NCBI RefSeq assembly: GCF_001705235.1 | Contig: NZ_MCGV01000001.1 | Span: 2,046,001-2,110,000 of the forward strand | DNA: 64,000 bases | Direction of reading: 5' to 3' | DNA from: Clostridium pasteurianum | Lineage (GTDB): Bacteria > Bacillota > Clostridia > Clostridiales > Clostridiaceae | In this document: positions 55,179-62,897 of the stretch, piece after piece | Layout: each line of letters opens with the position of its first letter | Position numbering within the stretch: the first letter of the stretch is position 1 | Program-made: the position numbers and the translations under genes | The notes under the pieces: generated by a model | Seen by the model: the letters and a program-made list of their open reading frames with translations, nothing else | Told to the model about the DNA's origin: nothing | The model's database searches: none

Positions 55179-56483
55179 TTATGCCTCCTTTCTAGAGCAA
55201 TCCAGTGAATATTTAAGCTCCTCAAATAATTTTTTTATGCCAGCATATCCAAATGGCTGAATGTCCTCATTCCACGGTACATTTACGCAGTCTGGATGAT
55301 AATACTCGGCATCTTTGCCAATGGTAATATCAAGCTTATCTTCACTGCAAGCATAATAAATCATAGTAGGCTCAAGATTAGAATAAATCTTAGTTTCAGG
55401 GCTTAATTTGGCAATTTTTCTAACATAAACAAAATCTTCAGCATTTGGACTAGCATATATTTCAGCCACCTTAAATCCATATCTTATTAGTGCTAAAGAT
55501 AGCTCAAAAGAGTTAGCATTCATTGCTTCCCCTACTGCAAAAATTATTCCTTTATAATCACTCTTCAAATCATCTATAGCCTTTTGTGCTTCATCATAAT
55601 ACTTTTCATCATCAAATTTTACATTGAGTGCATTTGCAAAAATACTGTACTGTTTCTGAACCTTATCTATCTGGTACAATCTTGCAAGCTCTAATGCTGG
55701 AATGTTCAGCCTTTTCATAATGTCCTGTGCTGCAAATCTTGCCTCTGGATTTAACACAAGGTTAAAGTTTGCCTCCGCCATACTCATATAGTCGTCAAAA
55801 TCCTTACAGCGAGAGATTTCATTTACTTTTTTTACGCCAATGTGCTTTAATAAAGCATACAATTCGCAATCATCTACAAGTGGAGCAAAATGCCCAAGTA
55901 TGTTAACTGTATCCGCCTTTTTCTTCATAGGTTTAAGAAGGGAATAAATAGACTGTCTTACATGTACCATAGGTGGTTTTCTGCCTTCCCTTGTCAGTGC
56001 ATACATATAGCAAGGAAGTACGGGAATATTAACCCTCTCCTCAGCTTTTCTGCAAACACGCTCCATATCAGTTCCGAGAAGTGCATCAACACATGTAATA
56101 CAAATCATGACTACTGACGGTGCAGTTTTAGCGCATTTACAAATCTCTTCTACCGCCTGTGGAATCTTTTTTAGATGACTTCCCGTTACAATATCAGTTT
56201 CATCCATGGTTAAATAAAAAATTCTGTCACCATATCCGCTGGACTCGCTTAATGTTGTTGTATTTCTACCACAGCATCCGGGAGCTACTAAAAGCATAAT
56301 TGACCCCGGTATTGCAAGTGCTGCACGTTTAACCCCAAACCCCTGTGCTCCAGGTGAATTAAAGGAAAGTGTTGCAGGAGAGCTATAAATCAAATGAGTA
56401 TTTGAAATAAGCTCCGAAGGAATGTTATCTTTACCTGCTTCGGCTAAATTTTCTGCTGTAATATAATATGACTCTTTTTTCAT
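55179..56483 (-). CDS. NifD/NifE-like (nitrogenase component 1 superfamily) protein
   Basis: The 434-residue protein aligns by eye with the NifD P-cluster region. [20 protein letters not shown] leads to Cys70-Cys71 in [11 protein letters not shown] (matching NifD Cys88). [16 protein letters not shown] holds Cys131 (matching NifD Cys154). The first P-cluster Cys (NifD Cys62) is absent, the aligned stretch being NSPGAQG. No FeMo-cofactor Cys275/His442 equivalents are visible; the C-terminal region reads [15 protein letters not shown]. It overlaps the NifH-like gene by four bases. It is not a nitrogen-fixing NifD, and its substrate is unknown. Confidence 0.8.
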   Translation of the reverse strand: MKKESYYITAENLAEAGKDNIPSELISNTHLIYSSPATLSFNSPGAQGFGVKRAALAIPGSIMLLVAPGCCGRNTTTLSESSGYGDRIFYLTMDETDIVTGSHLKKIPQAVEEICKCAKTAPSVVMICITCVDALLGTDMERVCRKAEERVNIPVLPCYMYALTREGRKPPMVHVRQSIYSLLKPMKKKADTVNILGHFAPLVDDCELYALLKHIGVKKVNEISRCKDFDDYMSMAEANFNLVLNPEARFAAQDIMKRLNIPALELARLYQIDKVQKQYSIFANALNVKFDDEKYYDEAQKAIDDLKSDYKGIIFAVGEAMNANSFELSLALIRYGFKVAEIYASPNAEDFVYVRKIAKLSPETKIYSNLEPTMIYYACSEDKLDITIGKDAEYYHPDCVNVPWNEDIQPFGYAGIKKLFEELKYSLDCSRKEA

Positions 56484-57241
56484 TTTACTTCCTCACTTTT
56501 AAGTAATAACTTAGCTAATTCAAAAAAACGCTGGCTGACTTCAATGTCAGGATCTCCTTCAATGACTGTTTTTCCCATATCCTCAAACTTATTAATATCT
56601 TTGCTTCTAGGAATATCCCCTACAATTGGAAGCTTAACTTTGTCTGCAAATTCCTTTACTTTTTCTTCTTCATTTTCAATATTTCTATGATTAAATACAA
56701 TGCCAAACACCTTTGCATAACTTCTGTCTTCAAAATTTTTAACTGCACTGTTTATATTGTTAGCTGCATAAAGAGCCATTTTTTCACCAGAAGTAACAAT
56801 AAGTACTTTTTCAGCATATCCCTCACGAATAGGCGCCGCAAAACCTCCGCAGACTACATCTCCTAAGACATCATAAAGTACAACATCTGGTTTATAAGTT
56901 TCAAAAAGCTTTAAGTCTTCTAATAAATTAAACGTAGCTATAATGCCCCTTCCAGCGCAGCCAAGTCCTGGTGTAGGTCCTCCAGTTTCTATACACAAAA
57001 CACCTCCAAAACCAATTTTCGAAATGTCCTCTATTTTTTCTGGCGCTTCATCAAATTCTCTCATATAATTCATTACAGGCATAAGTGGTTTTCCACCAAG
57101 CAAGTTAATATTTGAATCTGCTTTAGGATCACATCCTATCTGAATAACCTTTTTTCCGAGTCTCGCAAAGGCTGCTGACAAATTACTAGTAATTGTAGAT
57201 TTTCCAATACCGCCTTTCCCGTATATAGCAACTTTTAACAT
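56480..57241 (-). CDS. NifH-like Fe-protein ATPase
   Basis: The 253-residue protein has Walker [10 protein letters not shown] (residues 8-16) and switch segments IGCDPKADS and [11 protein letters not shown]. Both cysteines that bridge the intersubunit [4Fe-4S] cluster are present: Cys95 in GLGCAGRG and Cys131 in VVCGGF. It is therefore a competent ATP-driven one-electron donor of the NifH/BchL/CfbC type. It is slightly shorter than NifH (about 270-295). First gene of the seven-gene operon, with GGGAGGA upstream of ATG 57241. It overlaps the NifD-like gene by four bases. Confidence 0.9.
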   Translation of the reverse strand: MLKVAIYGKGGIGKSTITSNLSAAFARLGKKVIQIGCDPKADSNINLLGGKPLMPVMNYMREFDEAPEKIEDISKIGFGGVLCIETGGPTPGLGCAGRGIIATFNLLEDLKLFETYKPDVVLYDVLGDVVCGGFAAPIREGYAEKVLIVTSGEKMALYAANNINSAVKNFEDRSYAKVFGIVFNHRNIENEEEKVKEFADKVKLPIVGDIPRSKDINKFEDMGKTVIEGDPDIEVSQRFFELAKLLLKSEEVK

Positions 57242-57320
57242 TCTAATCCTCCCAAAATCTTATTTATAATTGCTTTTTCTTATGTATTAAAATTCGCATA
57301 TATTCTTATCGAAGCCATAT

Positions 57321-57350
57321 AAAAAAGCTCCTCCCAAATTTGGAAAGAGC
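57321..57350 (-). terminator. Leader hairpin before the nitrogenase-like operon (AraC terminator or attenuator)
   Basis: On the minus strand GCTC pairs with GAGC, with wobble extension and a central CCAAATTTGG, and TTTTTT follows at once. It lies between the putative promoter (57362-57390) and the NifH-like start. It either ends the AraC transcript coming from the right or attenuates the operon. Confidence 0.65.
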
Positions 57351-57361
57351 CTAATACGGTC

Positions 57362-57390
57362 ATAATATATAATAATGCATTACAGCACAA
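57362..57390 (-). promoter_or_regulatory. Putative promoter of the nitrogenase-like/hyp operon
   Basis: The minus strand reads TTGTGC (57390-57385), a 17-base spacer, then TATTAT (57367-57362). The start of transcription would be near 57355, just before the hairpin at 57350-57321, leaving a leader of about 115 bases. It is the best match in the AraC-nifH-like interval. Confidence 0.45.
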
Positions 57391-57410
57391 AATATTACTT
57401 TTTTACTGCC

Positions 57411-57452
57411 CGCTCTTTATCTCAGGATTCCTTCGGCTTCAGAGTGACAAAA
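57411..57452. repeat. Dispersed-repeat-like segment
   Basis: The plus strand contains CTCAGGATTCCTTCGGCTTC followed by AGAGTGACAA. On the minus strand this gives the pattern TGTCACTCTGA-GCC-GAAGGAATCCTGAG. It resembles the GTCATTCTGAGC...GAAGAATCC element scattered in many unrelated bacterial genomes. It is more GC-rich than its surroundings and lies in the untranslated space after the AraC gene. Confidence 0.5.
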
Positions 57453-57520
57453 ATATTGATTTTTAATTAACAAATATTTATGGACTTAGTTTATCACTGA
57501 AAATCAGTATCGTCAAGAAA

Positions 57521-58423
57521 TTATGATATTGGAATATATACCTCAAGCTTTGAATTAATTCTTAAATCATGTGCATAATAGTAATCCGAATAATAGGCAC
57601 TTGAATACCCCATATCCATTGTAAAATCAGATGAAAGTTTATGTCCAGACATAGGTAACCATTCTCCATAAATATACTGAATTAATGTACTGTATTCTAT
57701 TGGACTAAGCACCTTATCACTGGAGAAAACCACAAATTTAGTTGGTGGAATTATTTTGCATATCATACCATCTGGTATATTTTTTGATGACACTTCAACA
57801 CAAGCCATATGATAGAGCTTATCCGTCTCTGGGTTATGAATCTCATATCCAATTGAAACATAAGGCTGTTTTATATTTTTAATTTGTATTATCTTAGGAA
57901 TAAACATATTGTGCCAAAACGAAGCAATTGTATTTTTCTCTATAGTATCCTGCACTGAAGTATACATTTCCATACCGATTAGAATAATCTCATCACTATT
58001 TAAAATTTTTACACTTACTTTTATAGAATCTCTTATCTTTGAATATTTATCTTCGATTTCTTTCCCAAATAACTCATACTTTTTAAAGGTTATTAATTCT
58101 TTTCCATCACTTCGATATTTTGTAGGACTTACTCCATAAAGTTGATTAAATGCTCTTGTAAATACTTCATGTGAATTAAATCCTGCTTCAATTGCTATAT
58201 CAATAATGCTTTTTCGCGTATTTATTAGTTCGTTGGCTGCTTTTGAAAGACGCCTATTTCTTATATACTCCCTAACTGTAAAACCTGTCATTGATAAAAA
58301 AATTTTATAAAAATGCGATAATGAAAAGTTAGATGCTCTTGCTACATCTTCTAAGCTTAAATTTTTATCTAAATTATTTTCAATGAACTCAATGGAATTT
58401 TCTATTCTATCATAAAATATCAT
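57521..58423 (-). CDS. AraC-family regulator with GyrI-like effector domain
   Basis: The 300-residue protein has two AraC HTH motifs at about 8-110 (LEDVARASNFSLSHFYKIFL; IDIAIEAGFNSHEVFTRAFN; LYGVSPTKYR). A C-terminal GyrI/SOUL-like small-molecule-binding domain lies at about 140-300, ending in KLEVYIPIS. This is the Rob/MarA-GyrI architecture. It is divergent from the Ntn amidase at 58545 and may regulate it. A role in the nitrogenase-like operon downstream is possible but unsupported. Confidence 0.87.
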   Translation of the reverse strand: MIFYDRIENSIEFIENNLDKNLSLEDVARASNFSLSHFYKIFLSMTGFTVREYIRNRRLSKAANELINTRKSIIDIAIEAGFNSHEVFTRAFNQLYGVSPTKYRSDGKELITFKKYELFGKEIEDKYSKIRDSIKVSVKILNSDEIILIGMEMYTSVQDTIEKNTIASFWHNMFIPKIIQIKNIKQPYVSIGYEIHNPETDKLYHMACVEVSSKNIPDGMICKIIPPTKFVVFSSDKVLSPIEYSTLIQYIYGEWLPMSGHKLSSDFTMDMGYSSAYYSDYYYAHDLRINSKLEVYIPIS

Positions 58424-58544
58424 AAACCTTCCCCTTTAAAGAAGTAATAATAATCTTAATAAAATTCGTCAAGCATATCTTTGGCTTATATTATAACATA
58501 GTCTTATAAGTATTTTATTTTTTAATGTTTGGAGGAATCATAAA

Positions 58545-59369
58545 ATGTGTACAAGTATTGCTGTGTACAAAGATAAACCTATATATGCAATGAACTTTGA
58601 TTATTGGGATGTAGAATCAAGAATTAGAATTAATAATTGCAATGATGTTCCAGTATTTTTCTTTGAGATAAACCAAGGAGAAGAATTTCTTGAAACTGCT
58701 GGAATGAATGCAAATGGTTTTTTTGGAAACTTTCAAGGCAACCTATCAGATAAACATAAAAATATAGTACCTGATTCAAATTGTATGACAATTGATAAGT
58801 TTTATAGAAAATTCTTAAATTCTGCAAAATCCATAGACGAATTAACTCGTGTGCTTGATAAAAAAACAATAGTATATCCGCCTGTTCCACCAGAATACAA
58901 TAAATTGCATAATATGTTTGCAGATAAAAATGGAGGAGCAATTATTCTAGAAACTTCTAATGGTAAAAATGATGTTACTACCATAAAAGACAATTTTTTA
59001 GTTATGACCAATTTTCCCGTAGGACAATTTAAAGATGCCGATTATAAAACCGTACTTGGAATTGGAAGTGACCGATACAAAGCAGCATATGAATATATCT
59101 CAAATATAAATATTAACTTTGGTATAGATAATGCTTTTGAAATTTTAAAAAATACCGTTCAAAAGGAAGAGAGCTTTGAGACTTTAATATCTATGGTTTT
59201 TGTTCCAACTGAATTAGCCATATACATTTCATTAAAAAGGGATTTCAAAAAAATTTGGAAGGTAGATATAACTAAAAATTGTATCGAAACCTTCCGTGGA
59301 TTTAAAAATAAAACAAGTATGAATATTGATAACTCAGGTATACTTATATCAAACTTGCAAAGTGCATAA
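58545..59369 (+). CDS. Choloylglycine-hydrolase-like linear amide C-N hydrolase (Ntn family)
   Basis: The 274-residue protein begins MCTSIAVYKDKPIYAMNFDY. Removal of Met would expose Cys2 as the N-terminal nucleophile, as in penicillin V acylases, bile-salt hydrolases and acid-ceramidase-like enzymes. FDYWD near residue 20, and the Asn of TNFPV near residue 160, fit the active-site loops. Substrate (bile salt, acyl-homoserine lactone, peptide amide) cannot be told. GGAGGAATC provides the ribosome site. Divergent from the AraC gene. Confidence 0.82.
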   Translation: MCTSIAVYKDKPIYAMNFDYWDVESRIRINNCNDVPVFFFEINQGEEFLETAGMNANGFFGNFQGNLSDKHKNIVPDSNCMTIDKFYRKFLNSAKSIDELTRVLDKKTIVYPPVPPEYNKLHNMFADKNGGAIILETSNGKNDVTTIKDNFLVMTNFPVGQFKDADYKTVLGIGSDRYKAAYEYISNININFGIDNAFEILKNTVQKEESFETLISMVFVPTELAIYISLKRDFKKIWKVDITKNCIETFRGFKNKTSMNIDNSGILISNLQSA

Positions 59370-59399
59370 TCATTAATAAATATGAAAATATACCATTAT

Positions 59400-59774
59400 C
59401 TAATTACATTCATGAAACAACTCGATTTTATTACCATTTATGTCTTTAAAAAACGCTATACGTGCTTTAAGTGGTGGATTTGATGGGATTGTAATATCTA
59501 CAGGTGCTTTTACAGATTCACACCCATAAGAAAGTGCCTGTTTATATGCTTCATCTACATCACTACACACATATGCCACATGTGCATATCCCTTTTCCTC
59601 ATCCTCTGGAAAAATTTCAATATGAGTACCATCTGGTGCTTTAAGCATTGCTCCACCATCCCACTGAAGCCTTATTTTATAATTCATTTTTTCTGTATAG
59701 AAATCAACAGTTTGCTGAATATCTTTAACCTTCATGCAAACATGATGAATTCCTCCTATAAGCTTTTCATCCAT
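59400..59774 (-). CDS. VOC-superfamily protein, glyoxalase-I-like
   Basis: The 124-residue protein (MDEKLIGGIHHVCMKVKDIQ) has a metal-type His in GIHHVC. GTHIEIFP carries a Glu at the end of the first module, HVAYVCSDV follows, and INGNKIELFHE ends the protein. This fits the Zn/Ni-binding VOC enzymes better than the protein at 9156 does. ATG 59774 with GGAGGGTG upstream is chosen over 59789. It may be a lactoylglutathione-lyase-like or epimerase-like enzyme. Confidence 0.82.
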   Translation of the reverse strand: MDEKLIGGIHHVCMKVKDIQQTVDFYTEKMNYKIRLQWDGGAMLKAPDGTHIEIFPEDEEKGYAHVAYVCSDVDEAYKQALSYGCESVKAPVDITIPSNPPLKARIAFFKDINGNKIELFHECN

Positions 59775-59805
59775 TGTATCACCCTCCATATTATAAAGTT
59801 ACTTT

Positions 59806-60294
59806 TTAAAATTTTAAAATCATATCATACCATGTGGCACCACCGTGAACTGATTTAGATGTACCTTTATTTACATATCCAAACTTAGAATAATAGTGAA
59901 TAAGCTTTTTTTTACAAGTAAGAATAATACCATTACGTCCAGCCACTTTTGCCATCTTTATCATATAATTCATTAATTGTGCCCCAACTCCCTGCTTCCT
60001 ATAATCTGGCATAACATCTAGTCCAAAAATTGCCTGATAATCTCCATCCAGAATGTGAAGTGAGGAATCTTCATACATTTCATCATAAATAGAAGTTGCA
60101 TTAGTAACACATCCATTTATAAATCCAATTATTTCTTCATCCTTCTCTGCCACAAAAAAAGTTTGTGGAAATGTTATTATGCGCTTCTTTAAGGATTCCC
60201 TTGAAGCTGCTTCCTTTTCAGGAAAACATATTTCTTCTATTTCAGATACCCTATCTAAATCTTCAAGCGATACTTGCCTAATGCTAATATCCAT
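59806..60294 (-). CDS. GNAT-family N-acetyltransferase
   Basis: The 162-residue protein (MDISIRQVSLEDLDRVSEIE) has the GNAT acetyl-CoA loop in LDVMPDYRKQGVGAQLMNYM and the beta5 segment GIILTCKKKLIHYYSKFGY. ATG 60294 with AAAGGGG upstream is preferred to 60312. The domain resembles RimI/PhnO-like acetyltransferases; substrate unknown. It lies 31 bases upstream of the VOC gene, so the two may be cotranscribed. Confidence 0.85.
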   Translation of the reverse strand: MDISIRQVSLEDLDRVSEIEEICFPEKEAASRESLKKRIITFPQTFFVAEKDEEIIGFINGCVTNATSIYDEMYEDSSLHILDGDYQAIFGLDVMPDYRKQGVGAQLMNYMIKMAKVAGRNGIILTCKKKLIHYYSKFGYVNKGTSKSVHGGATWYDMILKF

Positions 60295-60387
60295 GACGTA
60301 TCCCCTTTCCATCTTGAAAATTGGTTATATCTTTTTCTTCATCTAGTTTATATAATATTTTCTATATTGCAACATAATTTTATACTC

Positions 60388-60981
60388 TCATTTATCATTC
60401 ATAAATAAACTTCTGTTGCTGCTAAAATAATCTGCACATGAAATTATGGTTACAATAAGTGCAGCACTGAATATAATATAAGTACCACATTTTAAAAACC
60501 TTTCTACTGTATTAATATGTATATATATAAAATTACCTTGCTTTATTAGTTTTCTAAAATTCATGCATAATAACGCGAATATTACTGAAATTGTCTGCAA
60601 TACAGTTTTACTTGTATCCCATCGACTTTCTTTAATTGTGATTTTTTCACTGACAGCTATACCTATTAAACCTGAAATTGCAAATTCTGCACCTATTATT
60701 ATAGCAGCTGTCCATGCAGGTATAATATGTAATTCTACTAATGCAATAAGTGCTGTAGCTATTAAAAGCGTTTCTGAAAGTGGCTCCATAATTCTATTAA
60801 ATTTGGTATTTTGCCCTTTATTCTGATCCATATTCTTACTTATAATACCTAATAACACCGATAATACAAATATAAATATTGCTATACTTTGTCCAAAAGG
60901 TATCTTACGTACCATAATAAATATAAAAAATGCCAGAACTAATATGATTCTTATTAAAGTTAATTTACTTCTCAGTTTCAT
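60388..60981 (-). CDS. Degenerate PgsA-like (CDP-alcohol phosphatidyltransferase) membrane protein
   Basis: The 197-residue protein matches phosphatidylglycerophosphate synthase along its length: SKLTLIRIILV at the start, MEPLSETLLIATALIALVEL, IPAWTAAIIIGAEFAISGLI in the middle, and DYFSSN at the end. The catalytic motif DG-AR-G-D-D is destroyed. The DGxxAR part is missing, and the last two Asp of the FLDPLADK motif read MEPLSET. It is therefore probably inactive as an enzyme. Its start overlaps the HK stop by four bases, so it is the third gene of a two-component operon and may bind lipids or help sensing (inference). Confidence 0.75.
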   Translation of the reverse strand: MKLRSKLTLIRIILVLAFFIFIMVRKIPFGQSIAIFIFVLSVLLGIISKNMDQNKGQNTKFNRIMEPLSETLLIATALIALVELHIIPAWTAAIIIGAEFAISGLIGIAVSEKITIKESRWDTSKTVLQTISVIFALLCMNFRKLIKQGNFIYIHINTVERFLKCGTYIIFSAALIVTIISCADYFSSNRSLFMNDK

Positions 60982-62042
60982 CGCACTTCTCCTTTTTCTT
61001 TGGTATAATTATTTTCTAACTCAACTATAAAAGTTGAACCTTTTCCATATTCACTTTGCACGTCAATTTTGCCGCCGCATAAATCTACAATTCTCTTTAC
61101 AAGTGTGAGTCCAAGCCCATTTCCTTCCACATTACGGTTCTTATTTCCTTGATAAAATTTTTCAAATATATGCTTCCTAGTGTCCTCTATCATACCTATA
61201 CCTGTATCAGAAATTTCTACCGTTACCCAATTATAATTCTGCTGCATAGCTATGTGAATAGAACCATTTTCAGGAGTAAACTTAATTGCATTACTAAGTA
61301 AATTAACCCACACCTGCATAAGCAATTCTTCATTTCCATAAAAGTTAACTGGTTTAAGATCTATATCTAATTCTAGATTTTTTCTACTCCATTTTACTTC
61401 TAATAATAATAATGCCTGTCTTATTTGCTCATCTAACTGATACATGACCTTCTGAACAACAATTTCTTGATTTTCAAGTTTTGATAATTTTAATATATTG
61501 CTACTCAAAATGGACAGTTGTCTTGAACTTTCAATAATCATTTTTGTATATTCATCATGCTCTGCCTCAGATAATTCTTTGTCCTGAAGGAGAGTAGCAT
61601 ACCCTTCAATTGCAGCTATAGGCGTTTTAAACTCATGTGAAACATTAACTATAAAATCATTTTTAAAAGTTTCAATTCCACGAAGTTCACGTACCATTCT
61701 ATTAAAATAAATATTTACATCATTTATACCAATTTCCTTATAATTTTCTTTAAGATAAACATTTAAGTCTCCCTTAGCCACCTTTTTTGTAGCTTGAATT
61801 AGTCCTTCAACTGGCATAAGCACTCTTTTTCTCATTAAAAACGTAAAAAACAATGAAATTATTACACTTAGAATAAATACTCCAATGAATGGCATCAATC
61901 TTTTATTTAAGGTAAATGAAAAAGGACTAATTTTATATAAAGCAAAAGTTATTAATGCTATTAAAAAAAGTGATATAAGCATAATTAAAAAGGTACTTAT
62001 CATAAGATGTGAAAACAAATTAAGTTTTGATCTTCTCTTCAT
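60978..62042 (-). CDS. Sensor histidine kinase with HAMP domain
   Basis: The 354-residue kinase has two membrane helices at about 10-33 and 46-66 with only a short outer loop, and HAMP at about 70-120. H-box NVSHEFKTPIAAIEGYATLL, N-box VNLLSNAIKFTPENG, DTGIGM and GNGLGLTLVKRI follow. It overlaps both neighbours by four bases. The near absence of an extracytoplasmic domain suggests sensing within the membrane or through the PgsA-like partner or the ABC fusion protein. Confidence 0.92.
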   Translation of the reverse strand: MKRRSKLNLFSHLMISTFLIMLISLFLIALITFALYKISPFSFTLNKRLMPFIGVFILSVIISLFFTFLMRKRVLMPVEGLIQATKKVAKGDLNVYLKENYKEIGINDVNIYFNRMVRELRGIETFKNDFIVNVSHEFKTPIAAIEGYATLLQDKELSEAEHDEYTKMIIESSRQLSILSSNILKLSKLENQEIVVQKVMYQLDEQIRQALLLLEVKWSRKNLELDIDLKPVNFYGNEELLMQVWVNLLSNAIKFTPENGSIHIAMQQNYNWVTVEISDTGIGMIEDTRKHIFEKFYQGNKNRNVEGNGLGLTLVKRIVDLCGGKIDVQSEYGKGSTFIVELENNYTKEKGEVR

Positions 62043-62710
62043 TTTTTAACCACCTTATATCCAAGACCTCTTACAGTTAAAATTCCAAAATCAGGATTGT
62101 TCTCAAAATGCCTTCTGAGACGATTAATATGTACATCTATTGTCTGTGAATCAGATTCGCTATTAACTCCCCATATTTCATCCATAAGCTGCTGCCTTGT
62201 AAATATTTTGTTAGGAAAAGATACTAGCATATAAAGAAGATAAAATTCTTTCTGCGATAAAACTATTTCTTCTCCCATTCTTGAAACTGTAAGGCAGTCA
62301 TAATCCAGAGTTGTTTCACCAATGGTTTGTTTTCTATCATGAACAGTTTTAACTCTTCGCAATAATGCCCCAACACGTAGTATCATTTCATTTACATCAA
62401 TAGGTTTAACCATATAGTCATCAGTTCCAAGAAGAAAACTTCTTTTTTTAGCAACAAAATCTTCTTTCGCAGTAATAATCAAAATTGGAATTTCACTGTC
62501 TATATCTCTAACTGACTTGGTAAATTCATAGCCATCCATATTGGGCATCATAATATCAGATATAATTAAATCCATATGATTTTCTTCAATAATATTCCAT
62601 GCCTTAACACCATCCCCAGCTTGAAACGTGTTATAGCCATTCCTCACAAGAACAGTACTAAATAGCTTACGCAGCTTTATATCATCTTCTACAACTAAAA
62701 TATTAAACAT
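62039..62710 (-). CDS. OmpR/PhoB-type response regulator
   Basis: The 223-residue protein has a receiver with Glu8-Asp9-Asp10, phospho-acceptor Asp52 (LIISDIMMPNMDG) and Lys in MVKPID. The winged helix includes IDVHINRLRRHFE and LTVRGLGYKVV. The ribosome site AAAGGAGGT precedes the ATG. It is first in the operon RR-HK-PgsA-like and divergent from the ABC fusion gene at 62898, its probable target. Confidence 0.93.
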   Translation of the reverse strand: MFNILVVEDDIKLRKLFSTVLVRNGYNTFQAGDGVKAWNIIEENHMDLIISDIMMPNMDGYEFTKSVRDIDSEIPILIITAKEDFVAKKRSFLLGTDDYMVKPIDVNEMILRVGALLRRVKTVHDRKQTIGETTLDYDCLTVSRMGEEIVLSQKEFYLLYMLVSFPNKIFTRQQLMDEIWGVNSESDSQTIDVHINRLRRHFENNPDFGILTVRGLGYKVVKK

Positions 62711-62824
62711 TGGCTACCTCCTTTGTTCAAATTACATAGTTTATTTTATTATAACCTTAAAAGTTAAACTGAAAATGAAATTTTAATTAATCTTAATTTA
62801 TTTTTTATTTCATTTTCAGTTCAT

Positions 62825-62841
62825 GTTGAGTTAAGGTTGAG
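62825..62841. promoter_or_regulatory. Direct repeat, candidate response-regulator site
   Basis: GTTGAG occurs at 62825-62830 and again at 62836-62841, one helical turn (11 bases) apart. The spacer is TTAAG. Tandem hexamers with this spacing are the usual target of OmpR/PhoB-type regulators. They lie in the divergent region between the RR gene and the ABC fusion gene, upstream of a TAATAT-like element. Confidence 0.45.
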
Positions 62842-62897
62842 TTTATTTCTTGAGCTTAAACTAAGCATAATATAAAAAAGTAGAAAGGAGAAATCAA

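Noticed and set aside
54135-57241. True nitrogen-fixation genes nifHDK
   Set aside because: The D/K-like proteins lack cofactor ligands and several P-cluster cysteines and are short, and no nifE, nifN or nifB is nearby. Only the NifH-like protein is fully canonical.
54135-57241. Protochlorophyllide reductase (BchLNB) or coenzyme F430 enzyme (CfbCD)
   Set aside because: No tetrapyrrole or methanogenesis gene is adjacent, CfbD is a single-gene component, and the tight coupling is to hyp genes. Homology at superfamily level only.
49543-57241. [NiFe]-hydrogenase operon
   Set aside because: No large or small subunit, no L1/L2 CxxC motifs, and no maturation protease in any frame between 47 and 60 kb.
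57521-58423. AraC regulator as first gene of the nitrogenase-like operon
   Set aside because: A T-tailed hairpin and about 280 bases separate it from the NifH-like gene, while the operon itself has near-zero gaps. It is better explained as regulator of the divergent Ntn hydrolase.
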